DNA of 64,000 bases from PWXP01 sp040772845 (GTDB lineage: Bacteria; Planctomycetota; Planctomycetia; Pirellulales; Thermoguttaceae): assembly GCA_040772845.1 (NCBI GenBank), contig JAXGXG010000001.1:1116001-1180000 (forward strand), written 5' to 3'. The position numbers were made by a program, and so were the translations under genes. The notes under the pieces are model-generated. The model had not been told where the DNA came from and did no database searches. It was given only the letters and a program-made list of their open reading frames with translations. Below are positions 17,886-27,363 of this stretch, one piece after another. The first letter of the stretch is position 1. The number at the start of each line of letters is the position of its first letter.

Positions 17886-18518
17886 ATGACCTCGCCTATG
17901 AGCAACCACGGTCCCACGGCCCTCGAACGCTTCGTCAACGGCATTTTGCCGGAGAATCCGGTGTACCGGCAGCTTCTGGGGATGTGCCCCACGCTGGCGG
18001 TAAGCGGCGCCATGAAGCCCGCCATGACCATGGCGCTGGCCACGGCCTTTGTACTGATCTCTGCCAACTGCATGATCAGCATGATCCGCGGCCTGCTGCG
18101 GCCGCATTTACGCATTCTCGTCTTCACGCTGACCATTGCCACGTTCGTTACCATTGCCGACCGCATGTTGGCGGCGTACCTGTACGAAATGAGCAAGCAA
18201 CTGGGGCCCTATGTCCCGCTGATCATCGTCAACTGCCTGATCATTTCGCGTTGCGAGATATGCGCGTCGAAACAGAGCTTGCCGGTGGCGCTGGCCGACG
18301 CCGTGGGCGTATCGCTCGGCTTCGCTTTGGCGCTGGGCAGCATCGCCACGGTACGCGAGCTTCTGGGGAGCGGCACGTGGTTTGGTATGCAGGTGATGCA
18401 CGACGACTGGCCGAATTGGGGTATTATGGTCCTGCCGCCCGGGGCATTCTTGACCCTCGGTGTTCTGTTAGGCACGGTCGAATGGTTTGCCGGCCGCAGA
18501 AGGAAGCACGTACAATGA
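17886..18518 (+). CDS. rnfE: Rnf complex subunit E
   Basis: The 210-residue multi-helix membrane protein contains MCPTLAVSG near the N-terminus and VNCLIISRCEICA in the middle, the cysteines that in RNF/NQR structures hold an intramembrane [2Fe-2S] cluster together with RnfA. It begins 4 bases after rnfG and its TGA overlaps the start of rnfA (ATGA), so translation of rnfE and rnfA is coupled. Confidence 0.93.
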   Translation: MTSPMSNHGPTALERFVNGILPENPVYRQLLGMCPTLAVSGAMKPAMTMALATAFVLISANCMISMIRGLLRPHLRILVFTLTIATFVTIADRMLAAYLYEMSKQLGPYVPLIIVNCLIISRCEICASKQSLPVALADAVGVSLGFALALGSIATVRELLGSGTWFGMQVMHDDWPNWGIMVLPPGAFLTLGVLLGTVEWFAGRRRKHVQ

Positions 18519-19279
18519 TAGAGACACTCATTAACCTCATTCAGATCGGCCTGGCCGCGGCGATCATCAACAATTTCGTCTTGCACTATTTTGTGGGGAT
18601 CTGCCCGTTCCTGGGCGTTTCACGCAGGGTCGAGACGGCGTTCGGCATGGGGTGTGCCGTGACGTTCGTGATTTCCATCGCGGCGCTGCTGAGCTGGACT
18701 TTTACGTATTTCATTCTTCGGCCGGGCGCGCCGTTGCCCGGTTGGGTATGGCGCATCGCAGGCGGTGATCCGGCCACGACGGTCGATCTGTCGGTTCTCA
18801 GCTACATCATGTACATCTTCGTCATCGCCGGCTCGGTGCAGTTCGTCGAAATGTACGTGCGGAAGTTCTTCCCCGCGTTGTACAAATCATTCGGCGTCTA
18901 CCTGCCGCTGATCACCACGAATTGCGCCATCCTGTTCGCCTGTCTCGAGATTATGAAGAACCTGCAGGATCCGACGCACCTCTGGGGCCTTCACGAGGCC
19001 TTGGCCCTGGCCTTGGGCGGAGGCGTAGGCTTCACGCTGGCAATTACGCTCATGGCAGGCATTCGCGAAGAACTGGAAATGTGCGATGTGCCGAAGCCGT
19101 TGCGAGGCCCCGGAATCAGCCTGCTAACGGCCGGTATTCTGGCCATGGCCTTCATGGGTTTCGCCGGCGTCGATAAGAGCGTGGAAAGCGCGCTGAAGCG
19201 ATTCACGCAAGACGAGGCGCCGGCCGCAGAGCATCGAGCACTGGACAGAATGGAGCCAATGATCCCGCTCAATGAATGA
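18515..19279 (+). CDS. rnfA: Rnf complex subunit A, long form
   Basis: The 254-residue protein is clearly RnfA: GICPFLGVSRRVETAFGMG and TTNCAILFACLEIM give the two cysteines of the intramembrane [2Fe-2S] site shared with RnfE. It is longer than E. coli RnfA (193 residues). Extra residues are an insertion between the second and third helices (RPGAPLPGWVWRIAGGDPA) and a polar C-terminal tail of about 35 residues (SALKRFTQDEAPAAEHRALD). The ATG at 18515 overlaps rnfE; a longer upstream frame covers rnfE in another phase and is not used. Confidence 0.92.
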   Translation: MIETLINLIQIGLAAAIINNFVLHYFVGICPFLGVSRRVETAFGMGCAVTFVISIAALLSWTFTYFILRPGAPLPGWVWRIAGGDPATTVDLSVLSYIMYIFVIAGSVQFVEMYVRKFFPALYKSFGVYLPLITTNCAILFACLEIMKNLQDPTHLWGLHEALALALGGGVGFTLAITLMAGIREELEMCDVPKPLRGPGISLLTAGILAMAFMGFAGVDKSVESALKRFTQDEAPAAEHRALDRMEPMIPLNE

Positions 19280-19363
19280 TTCCGGGCGTCTGCCGGCCGG
19301 TTTCCGCGGCGAGTTCGGACCCCGGACTCCGCCCCGAACGACAAACTTTCTTCTGAGGCGATT

Positions 19364-20272
19364 ATGTTTGCTATCACAACCATCCTCCTGGCTGCCGCAA
19401 TCCTGGCCCTCTTGGCGATCGCGGTGGCCTATGTGCTGGGATGGGCGAATCGGACGTTTCACGTTACCGTCGATCCGAAGGTCGAAGCTGTCCTCGACGT
19501 TTTGCCCAATGCCAACTGCGGCGCATGCGGCTTCGTCGGATGCTCGGAGTACGCAGAGGGCGTGGTCCATGGCGGGGCGGAAGTCACGCTCTGTGCGCCC
19601 GGCGGCGCCGGCTGCGCTCAACGGATCGCCGAAATCCTTGGCGTCACCGTCGAGGAAAGCTATCCGTATCGCGCCGTGGTCCATTGCGCTGCGCACTACG
19701 ACGAGCGATTGCTACGCATGCCGTATGCAGGGGAACTCACCTGTGCAGCCGCCAATTTGGTGGCGGGCGTTCAGGGATGCACTTATGGCTGCCTCGGATT
19801 CGGCGACTGCACACGCGCGTGCAAGTACGACGCCATCCACGTGATCGATGGGCTTGCCACGGTCGACTACGAGAAGTGCATCGGCTGCAAGGCATGCGCA
19901 CGCGCCTGCCCACGAAACATCATCACCATGGTGCCGTTCAAGCAGGAACGCATGTTCGTCGTCGCATGCTCCAACCAGGACAAGGGGGCCGAGGTGCAGG
20001 CGGTATGCACCGTCGGCTGCATCGGTTGTGCAGGCTGCACACGCCGCGCCGAACTGATGTGCATGCAGGGGAATCTGCCCGTTGTGGACTACGACCAGTA
20101 CGAGTCCCTGGAGCATTTCAACGCAGCCATGGAAAAATGCCCCCGGGCAAGCATCGTCAATGTGGGCAAGCCGACCCCGGCCGATCTGGCCGCCGTGGCT
20201 GACGAGGTCCTTCCTGACCGCGTCGAGGCCGACTTCAAAACGACCGTCGACGAGACCGAATGGCGCGGGTAA
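19364..20272 (+). CDS. rnfB: Rnf complex subunit B (ferredoxin-binding Fe-S protein)
   Basis: The 302-residue protein begins with a membrane helix (ITTILLAAAILALLAIAVAYVLG), then the NCGACGFVGC ...CAPGG motif of the Fe-S domain that binds ferredoxin-side electrons. Two ferredoxin motifs follow (CTYGCLGFGDCTRAC with its flanking Cys, and CIGCKACARACP). A third Cys-rich motif (CTVGCIGCAGCTRRAELMC) and KCPRASIV extend it, as in clostridial-type RnfB with extra clusters. GAGG precedes ATG 19364. It is last in the C-D-G-E-A-B order and probably takes electrons from reduced ferredoxin. Confidence 0.93.
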   Translation: MFAITTILLAAAILALLAIAVAYVLGWANRTFHVTVDPKVEAVLDVLPNANCGACGFVGCSEYAEGVVHGGAEVTLCAPGGAGCAQRIAEILGVTVEESYPYRAVVHCAAHYDERLLRMPYAGELTCAAANLVAGVQGCTYGCLGFGDCTRACKYDAIHVIDGLATVDYEKCIGCKACARACPRNIITMVPFKQERMFVVACSNQDKGAEVQAVCTVGCIGCAGCTRRAELMCMQGNLPVVDYDQYESLEHFNAAMEKCPRASIVNVGKPTPADLAAVADEVLPDRVEADFKTTVDETEWRG

Positions 20273-20280
20273 GAACGCAG

Positions 20281-20700
20281 CAGACAACTTGTACTGCGCC
20301 GCAGGTTCGTTGACGGTTGCTCGCGAACTCAGGCGGCGCGCAGCCGAGAATACGGCTGGCAGGCCGCGACCGAAGACGGCTCGGCAACCTGATTCGCCGG
20401 ATGCCGATTCTTCAGAAGCAGGTCAAACCACGCCCGGCCGCGGTCGTCGGCAGAAGCCTTCAGCCGCACCACCTGCCATCCGGTCGGCGATTCCTTTTCC
20501 AGTGCCGCAATTGCGCGCACCAACTGGTCGCCCGGCAAATTGATCGAGACGGGCATGTCAGGCAGCAGGAATGCTCGGCGGTACTCCCATTGGATTGCAG
20601 ATTCGGGGTCGAATTGTTGGGTCGCCACGGATCGCACCAGAGACAAATGAAATGGAGGTTTGGGTTCTTCCTGTTGTATCGGACAAACCGGTTGCCGGGA
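20281..20700 (-). other. Intergenic region with possible degraded gene remnant
   Basis: A minus-strand frame between about 20380 and 20640 has protein-like text (VRSVATQQFDPESAIQWEYR, INLPGDQLVRAIAALEKESP), but it lacks a credible start near its beginning and runs into low-complexity text at both ends. I regard it as a possible remnant of a larger gene. Nothing else is visible. Confidence 0.3.
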
Positions 20701-20706
20701 GTTAGG

Positions 20707-20748
20707 AAAAAGACACCCCCTGCCCGGAGGCGACCTCCAGACAGGGGG
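20707..20748 (-). terminator. Rho-independent terminator after oxidoreductase gene
   Basis: Read on the minus strand: CCCCCTG, then GGAGG-tcg-CCTCC inside, then CAGGGGG and TGTCTTTTT. The outer stem is 20742-20748 paired with 20716-20722, and the T-run is the A-run at 20707-20711. It lies downstream of the minus-strand gene ending at 20805, the correct place and direction. Confidence 0.85.
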
Positions 20749-20804
20749 CTGGGGATTTGCAGGTGTTGACCGAGGGGCCGGCCCCCTCGCCGACAACGGC
20801 CGGA

Positions 20805-22118
20805 TCACACAAAGGGCGTGATACCTGGCATTGCGACCGGATAGTGGCCGTCGGAATCCGGCACGACCGGCGGCTCGGCGTCCCAGCTATATTCCTTGGG
20901 CGCCAGCAGCAGGTCGGAGTTGATCGCCTGGTCCCACGTGAGTGCCTGGCCGGTGTAGTCGACCATACGGCCGAGAACGGCAAGCATGGTGCTGGTGGCC
21001 ATGAAGTGACCATCATTGACCGGTTTGCCCTCGCGGATGGCTTTGAACAGGACGACATGTTCGAGGTCGTACATGTTGCCGCCGGGTCCATCGTATCGCC
21101 ATTCGGTTTCGCCGGTGATCTTGTTGCCCAGGATGTCGGCTCGCCCCTTCGTACCGGCGAAATGGTCCGACACGTCGTGATAGGTGCCTGCCTGCTGTCG
21201 GCAGTACGAATGAACGCGGCAGCCGTTTTCGTACTCGTAGACGACGGCGTGATGGTCGTAAATGTTGCCCCACTTCGGCTGTTCGGTACGAACCTGCCGG
21301 CCGCCCAGGCCCCAGGCGCGGACGGGCGGCTTGTCGCCCATGGCCCAGGACGCCTTATCCAGGCTGTGGCAGTGCTGCTCGGTATTGAAGTCGCCGGAGA
21401 GCCAGTCGAAGTAGTACCAGTTTCGCATCTGGTAGACCATTTCGGTATCTTCCGGCTTCCGGCCGCGATGCCAAAGCGTACCGGTCAGGTACGTCTCCTG
21501 GATGCTCAGCACCTCGCCAATCGCGCCGTCGAGCACCTTTTGCATGGTCGCCTGCACGGCCGGATGACGCCGCCAGCAGAATCCGGAAACGATGCTCAGT
21601 CCCTTTTCGTCGGCGGCCTTGGCGCTGGCCATAACGCTGCGAACGCCGGGCGCATCGACACCCATCGGCTTCTCGCAGAAGACGTGTTTGCCTGCATCGA
21701 TGCACGCCTTGATGTGCTGCGGTCGGAAGTGAGGCGTTGTGCCTAACAGGACGACATCGACTCCGCTGTCGATGACCTTCTGATAGGCATCGAAACCGAC
21801 GAAGCAGTTGTCGTCGGCTACGGTGGCCCGTTCGGCATCGCGTTTTCCGAGCGAGGCGCGAGCGCTCTGGAGGCGGTCGTCAAAGGCATCGCCCAGGGCG
21901 ACGATTCGGACGCCCGGATCTGCGTTCAATGCGTTGACGGCGGCGCCCGTGCCACGGCCGCCGCAACCGACCAGTCCCACCTTCAGGACATCGTCGCCGG
22001 CAGCATGGGCGCCGCGGGCTACAGAAAGGCTGCCCGCTGCCGCCGCCAAAGCGGTCGTCTTCAAAAAGCTCCGTCGGGAAGTACCTGATGAACCGTTCAG
22101 CGAAGGATCACGAGACAT
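20805..22118 (-). CDS. Tat-exported Gfo/Idh/MocA-family oxidoreductase
   Basis: The 437-residue protein starts with a twin-arginine signal (TSRRSFLKTTALAAAA). A Rossmann fold follows with VGCGGRGTG, and the EKPMG motif marks the NAD(P)-binding/catalytic domain boundary of this family. The C-terminal part holds the alpha/beta substrate domain. Such enzymes oxidise or reduce sugars, inositols or related polyols; the substrate cannot be told here. I chose ATG 22118 with GGAG seven bases upstream. A terminator hairpin follows the stop codon. Export by Tat suggests a folded, cofactor-containing periplasmic enzyme. Confidence 0.87.
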   Translation of the reverse strand: MSRDPSLNGSSGTSRRSFLKTTALAAAAGSLSVARGAHAAGDDVLKVGLVGCGGRGTGAAVNALNADPGVRIVALGDAFDDRLQSARASLGKRDAERATVADDNCFVGFDAYQKVIDSGVDVVLLGTTPHFRPQHIKACIDAGKHVFCEKPMGVDAPGVRSVMASAKAADEKGLSIVSGFCWRRHPAVQATMQKVLDGAIGEVLSIQETYLTGTLWHRGRKPEDTEMVYQMRNWYYFDWLSGDFNTEQHCHSLDKASWAMGDKPPVRAWGLGGRQVRTEQPKWGNIYDHHAVVYEYENGCRVHSYCRQQAGTYHDVSDHFAGTKGRADILGNKITGETEWRYDGPGGNMYDLEHVVLFKAIREGKPVNDGHFMATSTMLAVLGRMVDYTGQALTWDQAINSDLLLAPKEYSWDAEPPVVPDSDGHYPVAMPGITPFV

Positions 22119-22378
22119 AGCAAGCTCCAAGGTGGGTAGGAAAGTGGCGCGGCGCAAGCCGTATGGGGAAGGCTGGTTACGTCCTCAGCCTGCAACAGAC
22201 AACTTCTTAGCATAGCCACCCGCCCGCCGTTTCGCAAGGCAAGCGACGACATGTGCGAGTGCGTCGCAAACCCCACCTTGCCCCCCGCAATGAGGGGCCA
22301 CTTCTTGCCCTTTGGCTCGCTTCTTGCTAAAATGGGCGTTAGGCAAGGTTTGTTCTTGTTCTTTCGCTCGAGTTCGCC

Positions 22379-23395
22379 ATGAAGACATACCTGTTTTCTA
22401 CCAATCTGTTTCTGACAGTCGCTCTGCTGCTGGGGATCGATGTCGGCTCGGCCAGCGCGAGTTTGATCGGCTACTGGAGTTTCGACAACAGCACGGCAAC
22501 TGACCTAAGTAGCTTCAGCAACAATGGCACGGTGGGCAGCGACGTCTCTTTTGTCTCCGATTCGCCGTTCACAACGGGCTTGGCCGGTCAGACGGGTTCC
22601 GGCGGCGGTTCCACTCGCGTCGTGACCATTCCCGATTCCACCTCGCTCCAGACTATTACTGACGAGTTTGCCATTTCTTTCTGGGTCAAAGGGACAACAA
22701 CCGACAATGCGAATTGGGTTCGCTTGTTCCAGAAGGGGGCCGAAAGTAGCAGCAGCCGAAGTTGGCTAATCAACCGTTATGAGGGGACCGCTGACATCAA
22801 CATGCGCGTCGATACCATCAATACGGGCGGACAGTATAACCAGAACATTGCGGTGGGTGGTACAGATGTCCTTGACGGCGAGTGGCATCACATGCTCTAC
22901 AGCGTCAGCAACGGCCGGTATGTAGAGTATGTCGATGGCGAGGTTTCCAAGTCGGGTACGTACCTTCATGGGGACGGTTTCTACAACACACGCGACCTGT
23001 ACATCTTCGGGAGAAATAGTGTAGGTCAGTTCGTTGGATTGCTGGATGACATTGGTCTCTGGAACGAGGCGATCGATGCCGGGTATGCCATGTCTGCCTA
23101 CAACGTAAATGCCACGCTTGGGTTGGACTACGATTTGGGTGAGATGCTGTCGCTCTGGTCGATCTTTGAAAAGGGAGACGGTGGGTTTGGCATCGTCGAC
23201 GGCATGCCGTGGTGGTACACCACCGAACTGCCTGGGACGCCTGCGTCTGAAGGCAATGCCTACGTTTATGATGACATCATGTACGTTGTCTTGGGAGATG
23301 GCATTGGTCTGATGACCCCCGAGCCGTCGACATTCGTACTGGCCCTGTTGGCTCTGGTAGCTGTGTCGGTTCGGCGGCGCCGTCGCACAATGTAG
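22379..23395 (+). CDS. LamG-like PEP-CTERM surface protein
   Basis: The 338-residue secreted protein has a signal peptide (about 1-27, ending SASA), a concanavalin-like LamG domain (GYWSFDNSTATDLSSFSNNG to LYIFGRNSVGQFVGLLDDIG), and a C-terminal PEP-CTERM sorting signal. The signal consists of PEPSTFVLALLALVAVSVRR, a Pro-Glu-Pro start, a hydrophobic helix and an arginine cluster. Such proteins are exported and processed by an exosortase. LamG domains often bind carbohydrates. The gene is monocistronic and lies divergently from the oxidoreductase at 20.8 kb. Confidence 0.88.
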   Translation: MKTYLFSTNLFLTVALLLGIDVGSASASLIGYWSFDNSTATDLSSFSNNGTVGSDVSFVSDSPFTTGLAGQTGSGGGSTRVVTIPDSTSLQTITDEFAISFWVKGTTTDNANWVRLFQKGAESSSSRSWLINRYEGTADINMRVDTINTGGQYNQNIAVGGTDVLDGEWHHMLYSVSNGRYVEYVDGEVSKSGTYLHGDGFYNTRDLYIFGRNSVGQFVGLLDDIGLWNEAIDAGYAMSAYNVNATLGLDYDLGEMLSLWSIFEKGDGGFGIVDGMPWWYTTELPGTPASEGNAYVYDDIMYVVLGDGIGLMTPEPSTFVLALLALVAVSVRRRRRTM

Positions 23396-23634
23396 CCGCA
23401 CCACCTTCCGATCCCAGGCACGCCACCTGACTTCCAGAAGCCGTCTCTTTCCGCTGTGTTGCAACTGGGGTGTACAACGGGGTATACTTGCGGGTGACCC
23501 ACACGGTTTGCGGTGAATGCGTGGATCGCATGGACTTTGCGGGTCGAGCCGGTGCGATGCGGCTTTCCCGATGACTGCGGTCTGCCCACGCTTCTGAACA
23601 CGCCAAGATACCAACCCACCCACAGGAGGGACCC

Positions 23635-24909
23635 ATGCTTCGCCGGAGTCGTTTTGTCTCGCGTCGGCGATTCTTGAAGACCACCGTGCAGGTTGCTGCG
23701 GTGGCCGGCGCGCCGCAAGTCGTTCCCGGCCGGGCGCTCGGATTTGGCGGTGTGGCGCCCAGCGAGCGGATTACGCTGGCCGGGCTGGGAATCGGCGGCC
23801 GTGGTGCGGGCGACTTGCGATGCTTCATGTCGAACCCCGAGGTGCAGGTGGTGGCCATCTGCGATGTCCGTAAGGCGCGGCGCGAGGCCATCAAACAGAT
23901 GGCCGACAAGCATCACGGCAACTCCGACTGTGCCATGTATCGCGACATGCACGAGATGCTCGCACGGCCCGATATCGATGTCATCCTGACTGCCACCGGC
24001 GACCGCTGGCACGCGTTGGCGTCCATCCTCGCCTGCAAGGCAGGCAAGGACGTCTACAGTGAAAAGCCCTGCTCGACGACCATTGCCCAGAGCCAGGCCC
24101 TGGCCGATACGTTCCGGCACTACGGGCGTGTCTATCAGGCAGGTACGCAGCGGCGCAGCATCGGCAATTTCCTTTTCGCGGCCCGATTGGTTGCCGAGGG
24201 CAAGTTAGGCAAGCTCCATACGGTACACGCGAATACGCTTAACCCGGCCACCAGCCACCAGTGGCTGCCCGAAGAGCCGCTTCCGCCGAAAGACGAGTGC
24301 GACTGGGACCTGTGGCTAGGCCCCTGTCCGTGGCGCCCTTACAATTCGCGTTATGTGCGCGGCGGTTGGCGCGGGTTCTTCGACTTCCATGGCGGCGGTA
24401 TTCTCGAATGGGGTTCCCACACGGTCGACTTGTGCCAATGGGCCGCCCAGAAGGATCATACCACGCCTGTCGAGTATACGCCCGACCAGCAGGGTGTCGT
24501 CTGCACGTATGACGACGGCCTGAAGCTCGTCATGCGTTCCAGTGGCTGGATGGGGCTGGGCACATGCAGCGTACGGTACGAAGGGGACGAAGGCTGGATC
24601 GAGACGGGCGATAGCGGCCGGTTTGCCATCGAGCCCGAATCGTTGCGCACCGCACGCACCGAGTTCCGCCGGGCCGGAACCGACCCGAGCACACATATTC
24701 GCAACTTCCTGGACTGCGTCAGAAGTCGCAAGCCAGCCAACGCCAACTCCGACGTGGCCGCCCGGTCACACATTGTCTGCCACGCGGCGTATATCGCCTG
24801 GCAGCTTGGCCGGACATTGCGGTTCGATCCGGTCAGCACGCGATTTATTAACGATGAAGAAGCCAATCGGATGTGCGGCCGTGCGATGCGCGAGCCATGG
24901 CGCATTTGA
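23635..24909 (+). CDS. Tat-exported Gfo/Idh/MocA-family oxidoreductase
   Basis: This 424-residue enzyme begins with a Tat signal (SRRRFLKTTVQVAAVAG). The Rossmann motif is LGIGGRGAG and the family EKP motif is SEKPC. The C-terminal half has the DLWLGPCPWRPYNSRY block seen in planctomycete members. AGGAGGGACCC lies directly before ATG 23635. The substrate is unknown; carbohydrate-related NAD(P)-dependent chemistry is expected. It is distinct from, though related to, the copies at 20.8 and 56.4 kb. Confidence 0.87.
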   Translation: MLRRSRFVSRRRFLKTTVQVAAVAGAPQVVPGRALGFGGVAPSERITLAGLGIGGRGAGDLRCFMSNPEVQVVAICDVRKARREAIKQMADKHHGNSDCAMYRDMHEMLARPDIDVILTATGDRWHALASILACKAGKDVYSEKPCSTTIAQSQALADTFRHYGRVYQAGTQRRSIGNFLFAARLVAEGKLGKLHTVHANTLNPATSHQWLPEEPLPPKDECDWDLWLGPCPWRPYNSRYVRGGWRGFFDFHGGGILEWGSHTVDLCQWAAQKDHTTPVEYTPDQQGVVCTYDDGLKLVMRSSGWMGLGTCSVRYEGDEGWIETGDSGRFAIEPESLRTARTEFRRAGTDPSTHIRNFLDCVRSRKPANANSDVAARSHIVCHAAYIAWQLGRTLRFDPVSTRFINDEEANRMCGRAMREPWRI

Positions 24910-25056
24910 CACACCCTAACGCAACTGGTGTAATCAGATAGTTATCCGGAGAGAGTCCGAGCACATGTCAAGAGTTGTGGCAGACATTACAGGTCTCGCC
25001 ACTGTTTCTACACCCTGGATTGGATTGCCCTTTCATCCCCCAAGGAGAATACTTCC

Positions 25057-27267
25057 ATGCGTTGTCAACGTTTCCATTCCGCCATTGCCCTGGCAGTGAT
25101 GTTCGTCGTCGCAGGGACCACCCGGCTGCAGGCCCAGCAGGCCTTTCCTGCCGAAGGTTCGGAAGCCGACCTGATCGCCGTACTCCAGTCCGATGCGCCC
25201 TTGTTCGACAAGGCGAAAGCTTGCCAGCGACTGGCGGTGATCGGTACGAAGGAGTCGGTGCCCGTGTTGGCCGGCCTGCTCTCCGATGCCAAGCTGGCCC
25301 ATTACGCGCGCTATGCTTTGGAACCGATTCCCGACCCGGCCGTGGACGAGGCGCTGGAAGCGGCGCTGAACAAGCTGGACGGCAAGTTGCTCGTCGGGGC
25401 GATCAACTCAGTCGGCGTGCGCGGCGATGCCAGGGCCGTCGGCCGGCTCGAAGAGCTGATGGGCAATGCCGATTCGGGCGTCGCTACGGCCGCGGCTGCC
25501 GCGCTCGGTCGAATCGCTTCGCCCGATGCCGTCGCCGCCCTGCGCGAGGCCTTGAAAAAGGCCGAACCGCTTCGTTCTGCCGCCGCAGCCGCCTGCCTTG
25601 TAGCGGCTGACACCATGCTCGCCGCAAACAAGGCCGCTGACGCCGAGGCCCTGTTCGACGCCGTGCGCAAGGCGGAGGCGCCGCAGTACATGCACATGGC
25701 CGCCCTCACCGGCGCCATGCGAGCCCAGGGCGCCGCGGCCATGCCACTGCTGGCCGAGTGTCTGAAGTCGGACAACCAGGCCGAGTTCCGTGTCGGCCTG
25801 CAGATGGCACACAAATTAGGTGGCCCCAAGGTTGCAGGCTTGGTCATGGACTTGGTCGAGCTTCCCGCCCCGGTGGAAACACCGAAGGAAGGGACCGTCA
25901 TCCACAAAGCGGAATACGGCGCAGGCGACCGCTGGGCCGACGTTACGGCCGCCGCCACCGCCGCCGCTGCCAGCGGCCAGCCTATCGTCGCGTCGAACAC
26001 CCTGGCCGGCGATCCTGCACCGGGTGTGGTGAAGTCGCTTCGCATCGTCTACTCGAAAGACGGCGAAAAGACGAGTGTCGAACTTGCGGAAGGCAAGGAG
26101 TTGGTGCTGGAGGGCGTGGTGGCCGGACCGCAGTATCCGCGCCAGGTAACGCTCATTCGCGTCTTGGGCGACCTGGGCGAAAAGACGGCCTTGCCCGTGG
26201 TCTTAAAGGCGGCGAAGTGCGATGCCGCAGACATCCGCCAGGCGGCCATTGTTGTACTGGGCGGCTTGGGCGATGCGTCGGCCGTAACTGTACTGCTCGA
26301 CGCGGCAGCCGATGGATCCCTTGCGGCCAAGCAGAGCCTGATCGATCTGCAAGGAGAGGGAGTCAATGCCGCGTTGGCCGGCGCCCTGGCCGGCGCCGAA
26401 GGCGCGAAGCGAATCGTACTGCTGCAACTGGCCGGCGACCGGGCGATGACCGAACTGGCGCCGGCGCTGCTGAAAGCGGCCGACGATGCCGATCCGCAAA
26501 TTGCCAAGACGGCGATCGCCGCATTGGGTGCGACCATCGGACTCGACGAATTGCCTGCATTGATCGCACGGGTAACGGGATCCGATTCGGCCGATCTGGC
26601 CGCTGCAGCGAAAGACGCTCTGAAGGTGGCCTTGTTGCGTACGGCTGACCGCAACGCCGCTGCCGAAAAACTACTGGCCGCCATGCCGAAGGCGTCTGTC
26701 AAGAACCAGATCGACCTGCTCGAATTGCTAGGCGTTCTGGGCGGCGAGCGGGCTCTGGCCGGCGTCGCGGCGGCAGCCAGCGGCGGCAACGAAGAAATCC
26801 AGGATGCCGCAACCCGTGTCCTGGGCGAGTGGATGAGCCCCGACGTGGCGCCCGTCCTGCTCGATCTGGCACAGACCGGGCCGGCAAAATATCGGGTCCG
26901 ATGCCTGCGAGGGTACGTCCGCGCGTTCCGCCAGCTTGGCCTTCCGGATGCCGACAAGATGACCATGGCCGCCAAGGCGTTCGATGCGGCCACGCGCGAC
27001 GACGAACGCCGGCTGGCCCTCGAAGCACTGGACCGCATTCCGGACCCCAAGGCCCTGGCGATGGTCATGGCCCACCTGGACGATCCGGCCTTGAAGGCCA
27101 CCGTCGCGAAGACCGCCGTAGCGATTGCCGAACGAACCGTGGCCGCCCATCCGGCCGTCGTGGCCGAAGCGATGACCAAGGTCCTCGCCACCAACCCCGA
27201 CGCCGATACGGCCGGAAAGGCCCGCCGATGGCTCAACGAGGCCAAGGGCCGGCTGGGGAATAACTAA
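25057..27267 (+). CDS. Secreted HEAT-repeat protein
   Basis: The 736-residue protein has a signal peptide ending ...RLQA and is then almost entirely Ala-rich alpha-helical repeats of about 30-35 residues (for example AVAALREALKKAEPLRSAA, AAALGRIASPDAVAAL). These are HEAT-like units as in PBS-lyase/HEAT proteins. Around residues 290-400 there is a break with a beta-rich insert (TEKPIV-like region starting near 25900). It is probably a protein-interaction scaffold. It lies just upstream of a DUF1080 gene and downstream of an oxidoreductase, an arrangement common in planctomycete carbohydrate clusters. Confidence 0.82.
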   Translation: MRCQRFHSAIALAVMFVVAGTTRLQAQQAFPAEGSEADLIAVLQSDAPLFDKAKACQRLAVIGTKESVPVLAGLLSDAKLAHYARYALEPIPDPAVDEALEAALNKLDGKLLVGAINSVGVRGDARAVGRLEELMGNADSGVATAAAAALGRIASPDAVAALREALKKAEPLRSAAAAACLVAADTMLAANKAADAEALFDAVRKAEAPQYMHMAALTGAMRAQGAAAMPLLAECLKSDNQAEFRVGLQMAHKLGGPKVAGLVMDLVELPAPVETPKEGTVIHKAEYGAGDRWADVTAAATAAAASGQPIVASNTLAGDPAPGVVKSLRIVYSKDGEKTSVELAEGKELVLEGVVAGPQYPRQVTLIRVLGDLGEKTALPVVLKAAKCDAADIRQAAIVVLGGLGDASAVTVLLDAAADGSLAAKQSLIDLQGEGVNAALAGALAGAEGAKRIVLLQLAGDRAMTELAPALLKAADDADPQIAKTAIAALGATIGLDELPALIARVTGSDSADLAAAAKDALKVALLRTADRNAAAEKLLAAMPKASVKNQIDLLELLGVLGGERALAGVAAAASGGNEEIQDAATRVLGEWMSPDVAPVLLDLAQTGPAKYRVRCLRGYVRAFRQLGLPDADKMTMAAKAFDAATRDDERRLALEALDRIPDPKALAMVMAHLDDPALKATVAKTAVAIAERTVAAHPAVVAEAMTKVLATNPDADTAGKARRWLNEAKGRLGNN

Positions 27268-27363
27268 CGAGTCCCAATTTCGAACTTGGGCCTGTCCTCT
27301 GTCGTATACTTGAACACCGAGGACTGCGCTTTTGTACCCATCACTCACCAAGGAGTAATATCG

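Noticed and set aside
17984..18514. A longer start for rnfA
   Set aside because: It overlaps rnfE in a different frame; the family start and the ATGA overlap fix the start at 18515.
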